This document shows, piece after piece, positions 54,224 to 63,112 of a DNA stretch of 64,000 bases (position 1 is the first letter of the stretch; each line of letters starts with the position of its first letter). Below the pieces are notes generated by a model. It was not told the DNA's origin, searched no databases, and saw only the letters and a list, made by a program, of their open reading frames with translations. Source of the stretch: Xylanibacillus composti (GTDB lineage: Bacteria > Bacillota > Bacilli > Paenibacillales > K13); NCBI RefSeq assembly GCF_018403685.1, contig NZ_BOVK01000007.1:1-64000 (forward strand), written 5' to 3'. The position numbers and the translations under genes were made by a program.

Positions 54224-55795
54224 CTATTCCGCAGCCCATTTCAGATTGGCATGCACGATGTTTTCGAACTGCCTGAAATGCTCCTCGAAGCCCTCCAGCT
54301 TCGCGCTGACCGCAGTGAGCTGCGGACGTGGAAACAGACTGATGATCGGCGCCAGCTCCGCCACACGCTCATTGATCTTCAATGCCCATTCGCGCCGCTC
54401 GGATGCATCCGTCGCCGCAGCCAGTGCCTCCAGCCATTCGTTCGTCACCGGATCGGCGAAACCGCCATAATTGGCGCTGCCGTCTGGCGAGAATTGTCCG
54501 GAGAGCAGCGTGTATTCATCGCCGAAGGTGCTCCAAGCTTCAATCGAAGCGTCCCAATCGCCCGTTTCCCGCGCAGTTTGGATCAGGCTGTAATCGCCGT
54601 GCTGCACCTCGGCCTTCACGCCTGCCCGCATCCACTGGCTTTGCAGCGCTTCACCCAGCGCTTTGTCGCCCCCCCAAGTCATCAAGCGCACCGTCAACGG
54701 CTCGCCGTCCCTGTAGCGGATGCCGTCAGCTTCCAGTACCCAACCCGCCTCATCCAGCAGCGCGGCGGCCTTGTCCGGACTGAATTCGGTGTAGACACTG
54801 TTCCCGGCTTCGGCGTAAGCGGGGTTCGAGCCCAGCCAGGTTGTGACCGGCTCGCTCTGCCCTTCGGCCCCAAGCATAACCAGCTCCTCCCGATCCAAAG
54901 CCCAGGACAAGGCTTGCCGAACGCGCGCATCCGCCAATTGAGGCCTGGCCAAATTCAAGTAGATGGTCTGCGTATTCGCAGCAGGAGAGGCTACGATATC
55001 AGCTGCATCGTTATTTGCAAATTGCGGCAGGGCCGTGACCGGAGCCTTGACTGCGATGTGGCTGCGGCCGCTCAGCACGGCAAGCACTCTCGTCTGCTCA
55101 TCGCCGATTTCTTCATGAACAATCCGGCGAATCTCTGGCTGCGTTCCCCAATAGCCTTCATGGGCTTCCAGCGCCATCTTCTGCTTGGGAAGAAACTCGA
55201 CCACTTTGTACATGCCCGAAAGATCCATTGTCTCCACAGCATCATGCGCCGCATCCGCATTGTGAATGATTGTCTGGTAATAGGACAAATTGAGCGGAAC
55301 CGGCAAGTAGCTGCGCTCGGTATGAACATGAATGGTATAGGTGTCGGCCTTCTCGAAGCGCAAGCCGTCCAGAAATGGCTGCGCTTGCAGATCCTTCTCT
55401 CTGGACCGCTCCAGCGAGGCGATAACCGCGTCGGCGTCTATCTCCTTGCCGCTCCAGAAACGCGGGCCTTCCCGCAGCCGGATTTCCCAGCGCATCGGAT
55501 CAAGCTCCTGCGCGCTTGCCGCCAGAGCCGGCTCTACCTCGCCCCCGGCGTTCACCTTGAACAAGGTTTCCGCTGCGCCTACACTGACCAGATAGCTGGC
55601 CGTCAGCGACTCAACAGGATCGAGACTGGTCGCAATCTGCTGATCGGCAATGATAAGTTCTTGTTCATGCTTTTGTTCTTGCCGTTGCCCCTCTCCTTTG
55701 TTGCCGGATTCGGCAGCGGGGACGTCTGATGGACTGCTGCACGCTGCTGTCAGGAGCAAGCCTGACAGGACCAATAGGAACCAATTTGTTTTCAT
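54224..55795 (-). CDS. ABC importer substrate-binding lipoprotein (CntA/NikA-like)
   Basis: A 523-residue SBP_bac_5 lipoprotein. Signal peptide with lipobox LLTAAC near residue 20. LDPVESLTASYLVSVGAAETLF and WEIRLREGPRFWSGKEIDAD are family blocks. RBS GGAGGTTACG before ATG. CntA and NikA relatives bind metal chelates; with ZagA, Zur boxes and a CntE-like exporter nearby, a metal-metallophore complex is the likely ligand. A run of seven C at about 54669-54675 stays in frame. Confidence 0.82.
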   Translation of the reverse strand: MKTNWFLLVLSGLLLTAACSSPSDVPAAESGNKGEGQRQEQKHEQELIIADQQIATSLDPVESLTASYLVSVGAAETLFKVNAGGEVEPALAASAQELDPMRWEIRLREGPRFWSGKEIDADAVIASLERSREKDLQAQPFLDGLRFEKADTYTIHVHTERSYLPVPLNLSYYQTIIHNADAAHDAVETMDLSGMYKVVEFLPKQKMALEAHEGYWGTQPEIRRIVHEEIGDEQTRVLAVLSGRSHIAVKAPVTALPQFANNDAADIVASPAANTQTIYLNLARPQLADARVRQALSWALDREELVMLGAEGQSEPVTTWLGSNPAYAEAGNSVYTEFSPDKAAALLDEAGWVLEADGIRYRDGEPLTVRLMTWGGDKALGEALQSQWMRAGVKAEVQHGDYSLIQTARETGDWDASIEAWSTFGDEYTLLSGQFSPDGSANYGGFADPVTNEWLEALAAATDASERREWALKINERVAELAPIISLFPRPQLTAVSAKLEGFEEHFRQFENIVHANLKWAAE

Positions 55796-56165
55796 CGTAA
55801 CCTCCGTCTGTCTCTTCGAATGTAATAAGCAACGCTGTTGCCCTATATCGCCCCAGCGACAGCCTGCATGCGCGGGCCGCTTAACTCGCCGCTGCGGGCA
55901 TGCGGGGAGTCAAGATCAAAGCGGGACGCATGCGGCGCAGGTTGATCGACCAACTGCCCGAGGCGAAAATGCCCGAGGCGAAAACCGCCCGCTCCCAGGT
56001 TCATGCGCCGATCATAAGGCAGGCAGATGCGCCGCGATCCCGGATCGCTTCAACCAGCAGCATGACGATGCCAATGAGCGCGGCTTTCTGCCATGACCAC
56101 ACTGTGCCAGTCCGGCTATGCGCGCAATGCATCTGCACGCAACAGGGCAAGGTGCGATTTCCGCA
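55796..56165. other. Gene-free stretch between the ATP-grasp and binding-protein genes
   Basis: 370 bases without a credible gene. It has a 15-base direct duplication (GCCCGAGGCGAAAAT and GCCCGAGGCGAAAAC, about 55963-55992). No Zur box or terminator seen, so the importer genes may be read from the ATP-grasp promoter or from an undetected one. Confidence 0.35.
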
Positions 56166-57425
56166 TCATTCCTTTTCCCCGCTTGGCTCATATACAAATG
56201 CAATGCGCTTCAATGCCGCCTCCGCATAAGCTCTTGCCTGCAGCCCCTTAGAATCCTGGGTCACGATATGACCCAGATAGCAGGCATTGTCGATCGGCTT
56301 GGCAAAGGACTTGCCTTCGCAGTTCTCGATTTTGTAGCGGACGATATGTTCATCGGAATCAAGGGTATCCACTCCTTGAAGGCTAGTCAGCGTACCGCCC
56401 TGCGGCGGCACGAGAAACATGACGGCAGCGCTGGCAACGCCGGTATCCTTGGCCGTGATCGCAGGCTTGCTGCCCAGTGAAAGCGCGACGAATGACTCCA
56501 GCAGGTCAATGCCGGTAACCCTGCGCATCAGCTCCACGATATAGTTGCCGGCTGTACGCGGATTGATCTCGACGATGCGCGGACCGTCGGGAGTCAGCTT
56601 CACTTCTGTATGGGCAATGCCATGGTCGAAGCCTGCTGCTTTCAGCGCGTCCAGCACGTATGCCCGAACCGCAGCCTGCGTCCCCTCGTCCAGCCTGGCC
56701 GGGAACATATGGCCGTTTTCAATGAAAAAAGGTGTACCCGTTATCGATTTGTCCGTCATGCCGAGGATCGTCGTGTTCCCGTCATAGGAGACGCTTTCGA
56801 CGCTGATTTCCTCGCCTTCCATGAACGCTTCCAGCAGATAGGCGCAGTCCCTGGCCTGGTCCCTGAAGTTGCGCGGGAACGCCTCCAGCGCCTGATAGGC
56901 CTCCTGCAGCTCATTTTCATTCTGAATCAATTTGACATAGGCGCTGGAAGCCAGATCAACCGGCTTCAACACGAGCGGATAGCCTATCTCCGCGGCTGCT
57001 TGCCGAACTTCTTCCCATACATGTGCAAGCCGGTAGGATGGATTGGCCAGTCCGGCACGGTCAAGAGCCTGCCGCAGCAGATGCTTGTGCCTTACCGCAG
57101 CGACATCAGTAGGGAACGGACAAGGGAGCTGCAGCGCCTTCGCCACTTCGCGAACGGTGTCTATGTAGTAATCGCATACGGTGATCACACCGTCGAACCG
57201 ATAGGAACGCAAATTCTCGATCAGGCTGTCCGTGTCATTCGTTTCCATAACCAGCACTTCTTCCGCGTGGCGCACAACCGGATGCTTCTCCGTACTGAGC
57301 GAGCTTTGGTAATGCTCCAGCTTTCGCGTGACGAACGTGTACGTATGCCCCAAAGACTTCAACAGAGGCGGCAGCAAATTGCCGCTCGCTCCCACCCAGC
57401 TTTCGATCATGAGCAAATGTGCCAT
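56166..57425 (-). CDS. ATP-grasp ligase of the metallophore operon
   Basis: A 419-residue carboxylate-amine ligase. ATG 57425 (MAHLLMIESWVGASGN) follows AGGAGGGG. The pre-ATP domain occupies about 1-110; the ATP-grasp core has YPLVLKPVDLASSAYVKLI, AYLLEAFMEGEEISVESVSY, a lid loop with TDKSITGTP, and the metal motif GPRIVEINPRTAGNYIVELM. BacD-type L-amino acid ligases and carnosine-synthase-like enzymes share this order. With an importer, an exporter and a Zur-like box it may build a small peptide-like metal chelator. It takes the place that cntK, cntL and cntM have in opine-metallophore operons. Confidence 0.82.
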   Translation of the reverse strand: MAHLLMIESWVGASGNLLPPLLKSLGHTYTFVTRKLEHYQSSLSTEKHPVVRHAEEVLVMETNDTDSLIENLRSYRFDGVITVCDYYIDTVREVAKALQLPCPFPTDVAAVRHKHLLRQALDRAGLANPSYRLAHVWEEVRQAAAEIGYPLVLKPVDLASSAYVKLIQNENELQEAYQALEAFPRNFRDQARDCAYLLEAFMEGEEISVESVSYDGNTTILGMTDKSITGTPFFIENGHMFPARLDEGTQAAVRAYVLDALKAAGFDHGIAHTEVKLTPDGPRIVEINPRTAGNYIVELMRRVTGIDLLESFVALSLGSKPAITAKDTGVASAAVMFLVPPQGGTLTSLQGVDTLDSDEHIVRYKIENCEGKSFAKPIDNACYLGHIVTQDSKGLQARAYAEAALKRIAFVYEPSGEKE

Positions 57426-57622
57426 TATACCCCTCCTATGATTAAAATTCATGCATGGCGTGTTCGCCTTTGTTATTCTATTGGCGGACGAGCGCCAATG
57501 GCTTGACCGAATATCGGCCGTCCTCACATAGCCTCTACCCCTGCAATTTCCCGGCACACCGATTTCGCTCTGTCAGCAAGTCTGGCTAATCAGTGACCGA
57601 ACAGTCCTCCTTCTTTGTTTAT

Positions 57623-57637
57623 TAGTAATAATTACGA
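57623..57637 (-). promoter_or_regulatory. Zur-box-like operator upstream of the ATP-grasp gene
   Basis: TAGTAATAATTACGA matches 14 of 15 positions of the Bacillus Zur core TCGTAATnATTACGA. Outside the core, the minus strand reads AAATCGTAATTATTACTAA. It overlaps a possible -10 (TACTAA) with TTTACT as -35 18 bases away. It is about 200 bases upstream of the ATG, so a long leader is expected. Confidence 0.7.
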
Positions 57638-57648
57638 TTTATGCTAGT

Positions 57649-57668
57649 AAAAAAAGAGCTGCTGCTCT
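57649..57668 (-). terminator. Small T-tailed hairpin after zagA
   Basis: On the minus strand AGAGC (57668-57664), loop AGCA, GCTCT (57659-57655) followed by TTTTTT. Short 5-bp stem. It may end zagA transcription, or only serve as part of the next promoter. Confidence 0.4.
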
Positions 57669-57827
57669 GTTCCTCTTCTCGCCTGAATGATTCTCCGGCC
57701 TGTTGCGCCCATTGCCATCCTCATGCCGCCAAGCCCCATCCATATAGAGCCCTTTCGCATTCGGCACAGCTCAACTGCCCGCATGACCCGCCGATGGAAT
57801 GATCCCGCTCAATCGTCATGTTGCCCG

Positions 57828-59051
57828 TTACAAAACCGCTGCTTCCTGTGCCGGCTCTGTCTGCCAGCTTGGCAGCGGGTCCGCGAACTGCTTCCAATCC
57901 ATCTTCATTTCCTCCTCTGTCAGCACGCACAGGTCCAGCGCTTGCTCGACAGCTTCCCGGTCCATATCAACACCGATCATGACCAGTTCATTCATCCGGT
58001 CCCCCCACTTCGCATCCCACGAAGCGAACCACTCCGGCTCTTCTCTCCGCAGCTGCTCCTGCTCTTCTATCGGCAAGCTGGCGAGCCAATAGCCTGATGC
58101 CCCCATTTGAATCGACGGACCTGCCTGACTGAGCATACCGGCCCATTCATGGCGCGTCGCAATCCACAGCATGCCCTTGGCGCGCACTACCTCTTCCGGC
58201 CAGTTTTCCAAAAATGCAAGCAACCGTGCCGGATGAAACGGCTTCCTCCTGCGGAAAACGAAGGAGCTGATGCCGTACTCCTCTGTTTCCGGCTGATGCT
58301 CGGGGTTTTGCAGCTCCTGCATCCAGCCGGGCGACTGACTCGCCTTCTCGAAATCGAACAAGCCCGTATTCAGGACAGCCTCAAGCGGCACCTGTCCATT
58401 CACAGCGCGAATGATGCTGGCGGTCGGCTGAAGCTTGCGCATCACCGCCTCAAGCCTGTCAAGCTCTTCCTCGCTCACCAGGTCGCACTTGTTCAGCACG
58501 AGCACATTGCAAAATTCAATCTGGTCAATGAGCAGGTCGACGACCTCCCGCCTGTCGTTATCCCCAGCAGATTGCTGGCGGTCGAGCAAACTTTCTCCGG
58601 AGGCGAAATCATGCCAGAAGCGGTATGCGTCCACGACGGTAACCATGCAATCCAGCCTTGCATATTTGGACAAGTCGATGCCTGTCTCATCATCCATATA
58701 GGTAAAGGTCTGCGCCACGGGCACCGGCTCGCTGATGCCTGTTGATTCAATGACGATATAGTCAAATCGCCCTTCTGCAGCCAGCCGCTCGACTTCTTTC
58801 AAGAGATCGTCGCGCAGCGTGCAGCAGATGCAGCCGTTCGACATCTCGACAAGCTTCTCTTCTGTACGCGATAAGTGCGCTTCCTGCTTAACCAGCGCGG
58901 CGTCAATGTTCACCTCGCTCATGTCGTTGACGATAACCGCGACCTTCAATCCCTGCCGATTATGCAAAATATGATTCAGCAGCGTCGTCTTGCCTGAACC
59001 GAGATAGCCGCTGAGCACGGTAACGGGAATTGTTCTAGTTTGATTTGCCAT
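57828..59051 (-). CDS. zagA: Zinc-responsive GTP-binding metallochaperone ZagA (YciC, COG0523/CobW family)
   Basis: A 407-residue G3E GTPase. ATG 59051 (MANQTRTIPVTVLSGYLG) is chosen over the longer frame because of GGGAGGC upstream. Walker A GYLGSGKTTLL, CxCC motif NGCICCTLRDDL, and the strings IVIESTGISEPVPVAQTF and LVLNKCDLVSEEEL match Bacillus subtilis ZagA nearly residue for residue. ZagA is Zur-repressed and helps deliver zinc to folate synthesis under zinc limitation. A perfect palindromic Zur box lies at its promoter. Confidence 0.92.
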   Translation of the reverse strand: MANQTRTIPVTVLSGYLGSGKTTLLNHILHNRQGLKVAVIVNDMSEVNIDAALVKQEAHLSRTEEKLVEMSNGCICCTLRDDLLKEVERLAAEGRFDYIVIESTGISEPVPVAQTFTYMDDETGIDLSKYARLDCMVTVVDAYRFWHDFASGESLLDRQQSAGDNDRREVVDLLIDQIEFCNVLVLNKCDLVSEEELDRLEAVMRKLQPTASIIRAVNGQVPLEAVLNTGLFDFEKASQSPGWMQELQNPEHQPETEEYGISSFVFRRRKPFHPARLLAFLENWPEEVVRAKGMLWIATRHEWAGMLSQAGPSIQMGASGYWLASLPIEEQEQLRREEPEWFASWDAKWGDRMNELVMIGVDMDREAVEQALDLCVLTEEEMKMDWKQFADPLPSWQTEPAQEAAVL

Positions 59052-59093
59052 CTTTGGAACCTGCCTCCCCGGCAAACATGCGTCTGCCACTAA

Positions 59094-59108
59094 TCGTAAT
59101 ATTTACGA
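59094..59108 (-). promoter_or_regulatory. Zur box at the zagA promoter
   Basis: AATCGTAATATTTACGATT (59092-59110) is a perfect 8-3-8 palindrome; the 15-base core TCGTAATATTTACGA matches 14/15 of the Zur consensus. It lies immediately downstream of the -10, ideal for repression when zinc is sufficient. Confidence 0.85.
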
Positions 59109-59113
59109 TTTAG

Positions 59114-59143
59114 AATATAACCCGCCTTATGCATTTCTGTCAA
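59114..59143 (-). promoter_or_regulatory. Promoter of zagA
   Basis: Minus-strand TTGACA (59143-59138), 18-base spacer, TATATT (59119-59114). The Zur box abuts the -10. Confidence 0.75.
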
Positions 59144-59287
59144 GGAAAAATAATCTGACTATTGGGGCCCCGGGCGGAGATCGCTCTGCCTCTAATTCCC
59201 ACGGACCGGCGCTGCGGAGCAGTTCTGATGGAAATAGGCGGGCTTCATTCGGAGGTGTATGCTGATCGGGTTGTGGTCGGGCAGCGT

Positions 59288-59447
59288 ATGTTCGAGGTGC
59301 TGGCTGCTATTGTTGGAGGTGCCGTTGCATTTGCTGCAGGTGTCAGCAGCATTTGTTCGAGTTGTGACCTGCATTGGTTGAGGTGCTACCTGCTTTTGTT
59401 GAGATGTCAACTGCTTTTGTTGGAGGTGCCGCTGCATTTGGCTGAGG
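59288..59447. repeat. Tandem array, unit 21-22 bases, about seven copies
   Basis: Units such as TTGTTGGAGGTGCCGTTGCAT (59310), TTGCTGCAGGTGTCAGCAGC, TTGTTCGAGTTGTGACCTGC and again TTGTTGGAGGTGCCGCTGCAT (59417) follow one another. Sequence drifts between copies. The array starts about 140 bases from the zagA promoter. Confidence 0.7.
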
Positions 59448-59619
59448 CCGTTTCGAGGGCGGGCATGGAGCCTAATTCGAGGCAACAAAAGTACATAGCG
59501 GATTAGCGCAGTATAGTGGTTCGTGCATGTGCAAAAAGCCCAGACAATCTGCGGCAGCCGCCTACTTCGTGAATGACCGGCGAGATTAGACGGTATGGCC
59601 GAACGTAATGTAGACGTTC

Positions 59620-59815
59620 AGAATCTAACGGAACCAGGAGACACTATTGCTCAGATTTAGCAGTGATTTGTTTTTTAACGGAAGTGACAGACCTTATTTC
59701 CTGGTATTCAAGCAAAGTGACTCGGATTTCATCGCAATAAGGTCTCTGAGTTCCGTTAGAATCGCGAAGAGGCAAATACGAGGTTAATAGTGCCCGTCAC
59801 TTCCGTTAGCGCAAA
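59620..59815. repeat. Nested imperfect inverted repeats
   Basis: TCTAACGGAACCAGGAGACA (59624 onwards, to 59650) is matched in reverse by 59734-59760, which ends TCCGTTAGA. A second pair is TTAACGGAAGTGACAG (59675 onwards) and GTCACTTCCGTTAG (about 59796-59809). The layout is like small non-coding intergenic elements that fold into long hairpins. Confidence 0.65.
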
Positions 59816-59906
59816 TCGAACGCGAGCAGCCCTTGACCTCGTCATAGCGGCTGACGGATCAAGGGCTTCACGTTAGCTGAATTGCTTCGGCCCACGAAGT
59901 CGGTCT

Positions 59907-61139
59907 CTACTCAGAGTCCTCTTCCAGGCAGATCATCTCCGGATGCGGGTGGCTGAGGAACTCATGGTGGGAAATTTCCCATCCATAAGCCCCTGCATGG
60001 CGGAACAAGACAACGTCGCCGATTCGTATTTCCTCCACCGGCACTTGACGGGCCAGCACGTCCTTCGGCGTACATAGCTGGCCGGCAATGGTCACCGCTC
60101 TGCGGACTGCGCCCGTGCGAGGAAAAGGATAAGGCCACTCGCGGCGGGCGACGATCACGAAGGGATGGTTGTGCTGCCACGATGCAGGCAAGCGGAAATG
60201 ATGCGTGCCGCCCCGCACGATCGCAAACACCTCGCCATGATTTTCCTTCACGTCAAGCACCTCTGCCGCATAAGCGCCGCAGCCTGCGACCAGGAATCTG
60301 CCGCATTCAAAGACCAGCTTCCACGCCGGGTCTCCCTTCTCCTGGAGAAGCTTGCCCAGCTGTTCACAGAACGCTTCCCATTCGAATGGGCTGTCCAAAT
60401 CCCGATAGTTCACGCCAATCCCGCCGCCGACATTCACGGTCCGAACCGGCAGGTTGAAAGCATGCGACCACTCCTTCACCTTGGCGATGTAATGCTCCAT
60501 CAGCTGCAAATGCGCCTGCGCGTCCAGCTGATTCGAGACCGAATGCAGATGGAAGCCTTCCACTTGCACATGCGCGCTTCCCCGCAGCAGCTCGGCTGCT
60601 TGCCCGATAAGCTGCTCATCCAAGCCGAACTGCGTGGGCCGACCGCCCATCTGCAGCGTCGCAGCAGGCAGTGCGCCGCGCAGGTTGACGCGCAGCAGCA
60701 CGCTTGCGCGCCTTCCCAGGCTGGCTGCAATATGCTCCACTCTCCGCAATTCATGCAGGCTTTCGACATGAAGGTGGCGCACCTGCAGACGGATCGCCTC
60801 CGCAAGCTCTCCATCCGTCTTGCCCGGACCTCCGAACAGCACAGGAATATCCTCCCGGATTCCCCGGGCTTTGCGCACCTCGCCGATGGAGGCCGTCTCT
60901 ATGCCGTGCACATGCGCCCCTATTTCCCGCAGCAGCCGCGGATTGGCATTCGCCTTCATCGCATAGAACATCTCGCAGCCCGGCGGAAGACAGGCCATCA
61001 CCCGCTTCACATGACGGCGCAGCTCGGCCAAATCGTACAGGTAGGCGCACAGCGGACGGTTATCCTCCGCTTGATAGGACGCGATGAAGCGCCTCATCCG
61101 CCTTTCGGAAGCGGACAGCGGCGCAGCTGCCGGCATCAT
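59907..61139 (-). CDS. PLP-dependent decarboxylase, SbnH-like (DAP/ornithine decarboxylase fold III)
   Basis: A 410-residue decarboxylase. The PLP lysine is in FYAMKANANPRLLREIG, the glycine-rich region is VGGGIGVNYRDLD, and the dimer-site Cys and Tyr are in LCTPKDVLA and HAGAYGWEISHHEF. SbnH of staphyloferrin B synthesis decarboxylates a citryl-diaminopropionate intermediate; a like step is proposed here. ATG 61139 overlaps the stop of the NIS synthetase (ATGA), so the genes are translationally coupled. Confidence 0.85.
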   Translation of the reverse strand: MMPAAAPLSASERRMRRFIASYQAEDNRPLCAYLYDLAELRRHVKRVMACLPPGCEMFYAMKANANPRLLREIGAHVHGIETASIGEVRKARGIREDIPVLFGGPGKTDGELAEAIRLQVRHLHVESLHELRRVEHIAASLGRRASVLLRVNLRGALPAATLQMGGRPTQFGLDEQLIGQAAELLRGSAHVQVEGFHLHSVSNQLDAQAHLQLMEHYIAKVKEWSHAFNLPVRTVNVGGGIGVNYRDLDSPFEWEAFCEQLGKLLQEKGDPAWKLVFECGRFLVAGCGAYAAEVLDVKENHGEVFAIVRGGTHHFRLPASWQHNHPFVIVARREWPYPFPRTGAVRRAVTIAGQLCTPKDVLARQVPVEEIRIGDVVLFRHAGAYGWEISHHEFLSHPHPEMICLEEDSE

Positions 61140-63112
61140 GCCCGCACCTCCTTCACAGCAAGCGCCATCTTCGCTGCATGCAGCGGGTTGCTTGCATATT
61201 GATCGCGCTCCCCGTCTTCGCCGTACACCTTGCGTGCGGCCAGTTCGCCCACCTCTACCTGCTCGGCGAACAGGTCGAACCGAACATAGGCTGCCTCATG
61301 TTCAGGGAACTGCTCCTGGTAGTCCTGAATCGTTTCTGCCGTCCACATCCAGAACACCCCCTCGTCCAGGCCGTAATGCTCATGGAGCAGCAGCGCCCAC
61401 TCATACAGATGAATATGCAGGATGGCGTCTGCCCAATAGTCCCGCACATGCTCCGCTACCTCTGTCGACAAGTAGGAGGAATCGGTCAGTTCGGGAAGCG
61501 CCGGGTATGCCGGGCAAGCGGACAAGCAGCGGATGCCGCCAGGCAGATCGCGCAATGCCGCGCGCACCGGCCAGCCTCCCCGATGAATCAGAACCATGTT
61601 TTGCGCATGCGCTTCTACGCCGACCCCATACGCGTAGAGCAGGTGCAGCAGCGGATGCAGCGTCACCCGCAGCAGCTGCCGAAACCATCGTTCCACGCCA
61701 TACTGCCTGTGCCACGACACAAGATAAGGGACGTCTTCCCGTCTCTCGCTGACGGCCGTATACGGCAGGGCCTGCTCCCCTTCCCCTGCGTGTGCCGCCA
61801 GGCTTTCCCGCCAGAGCGCGCCGAGCGAGCCGTGCAGCCTTTCGGCGAGAGGGGCAGGCAGGCGGTCATAGCGGAAGGAAACGCCTGCCTGCTCGCGCAG
61901 CAAAATAAGCCCGCATGTCTCCTTCAGGAATGCGTCTGCCTGGAGAAGCTCATGCAGCCAGTCAGAAATGGCCGGAGCATCCTTCGCATGGTAAGGCTGA
62001 ATAATGCGCTTGGCCGATGTATTCATAATGCTCAGCGATGTCTTGACTTGACATTTGCCGCTGTCCGTTACATTCGAAAGCGTCCGGATCGAGGCTTGCG
62101 GCCTGTAGCGATCCTGCCCTTCGCCGAGCGGAATTACGATGCCGGCCTGCATGTACGGAAAGTAATGCTTGGCGATTACCTCGCGCCACTGCCAGGGATG
62201 AACCGGCATCAGCACATATTTTTCCCGTTCCGCTGCCGGAATTTTTTCTTTCAGACGGGCAAGCTCGCCGCCAAGCTCCTTCTCCAGCAAGCGCTCATAC
62301 CTTAGCCCCGCTGAATGGCCCACATGCACCCAATCGCGATGCACGCCTACCCACAGCAAGGAAAAGGTTGGCAACAAGTCCGGTGCATACCGGACCTGAT
62401 CCTCCAATGTAAAGCCAATGCGCGATTTGTAGCTGGGATGGTAGGGATGCCCGTGCGCGAGCTCTCCCTCCAGCTCGTCGTAGGCAAGCTGATCCGCAGC
62501 CAATCTCGTCTCCGTGCCGCGCGCCCGCTGCAAACGCAGAAAAGCATCATGCAGCCATGTCTGCTCCAGCTCATGGGTGAAAGCCGCAAGCTTGTGAGCG
62601 TCCGTTCCAGGAAGATGCGTCAGCAGCTCGCGCACAAGTCCCGAAATGGAAGATACCTCCTCGAACAGACCGTCGTGAGCGCGCAGCAGCGGATCGGCCG
62701 TCAAGCGAAAACGGCCAAATCCAAGCATCCACCTTCCTCTGCACGCATACACGACACGTTCATTTTGCTCATTCCTGCCGATCAGTTTCCATGTGCGGTT
62801 TGCGCCAGCCTCCCGCTGGAATCCCGAGACGCCGGCGCCAATTGCGTCGCGGCAAGCGGCAACTCCCTCAGTGCCGGCGCAGAAATCGCCGGTATTGGCC
62901 AGTGCCCCGCTTCCGGCGGATGCGGCTTGCGGCAGTGAAACGGCCGCCCAAGCTGCTGCAAACATTGCCTCCTCGGCAGCTGTGGCTTCCTCCGCCTGCA
63001 CAATGCGCTCATGGAGCAGCGCTTCGACGAGTTGCCTGCTCACGCGCCTGCGCACCTCGCGCGCGATCGGGCTTGTCGTCAGCGCAAAAAGCTCTTGCAT
63101 AAATGCGGTCAT
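61136..63112 (-). CDS. NIS siderophore synthetase (IucA/IucC family)
   Basis: A 658-residue synthetase that condenses a carboxylate such as citrate with an amine using ATP. I chose ATG 63112, which overlaps the upstream stop (ATGA) and follows AAAGGGGAACG. HPYHPSYKSRIGFT (ATP/substrate region), MPVHPWQWREVIAKHYF, QASIRTLSNVTDSGKCQVKTSLSI and the C-terminal HAQNMVLIHRGGWPVRAALRD are family hallmarks, including the conserved HPxHP and KxS/T-type motifs. It lies between another NIS gene and an SbnH-like gene. Confidence 0.9.
   Translation of the reverse strand: MTAFMQELFALTTSPIAREVRRRVSRQLVEALLHERIVQAEEATAAEEAMFAAAWAAVSLPQAASAGSGALANTGDFCAGTEGVAACRDAIGAGVSGFQREAGANRTWKLIGRNEQNERVVYACRGRWMLGFGRFRLTADPLLRAHDGLFEEVSSISGLVRELLTHLPGTDAHKLAAFTHELEQTWLHDAFLRLQRARGTETRLAADQLAYDELEGELAHGHPYHPSYKSRIGFTLEDQVRYAPDLLPTFSLLWVGVHRDWVHVGHSAGLRYERLLEKELGGELARLKEKIPAAEREKYVLMPVHPWQWREVIAKHYFPYMQAGIVIPLGEGQDRYRPQASIRTLSNVTDSGKCQVKTSLSIMNTSAKRIIQPYHAKDAPAISDWLHELLQADAFLKETCGLILLREQAGVSFRYDRLPAPLAERLHGSLGALWRESLAAHAGEGEQALPYTAVSERREDVPYLVSWHRQYGVERWFRQLLRVTLHPLLHLLYAYGVGVEAHAQNMVLIHRGGWPVRAALRDLPGGIRCLSACPAYPALPELTDSSYLSTEVAEHVRDYWADAILHIHLYEWALLLHEHYGLDEGVFWMWTAETIQDYQEQFPEHEAAYVRFDLFAEQVEVGELAARKVYGEDGERDQYASNPLHAAKMALAVKEVRA

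Larger units (their letters stand above)
59144..59906. other. Gene-free stretch with two kinds of repeat
   Basis: About 760 bases without a credible gene. It holds a 21-22-base tandem array (59288-59447) and nested inverted repeats (59620-59815). Open frames across the array exist because the 21-base period keeps all frames open; they have no RBS. Confidence 0.5.

Noticed and set aside
54669-54675. C7 run in the binding-protein gene as another frameshift
   Set aside because: The frame continues normally on both sides with family motifs, so the run length is correct here.
54251-55729. 492-codon plus-strand frame opposite the CntA/NikA-like binding protein
   Set aside because: Antisense shadow in GC-rich DNA with no motif or RBS.
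59162-59506. 114-codon frame across the 21-base repeats
   Set aside because: Open only because the repeat period is a multiple of three; no RBS, and the translation is a Leu/Cys-rich repeat without known character.
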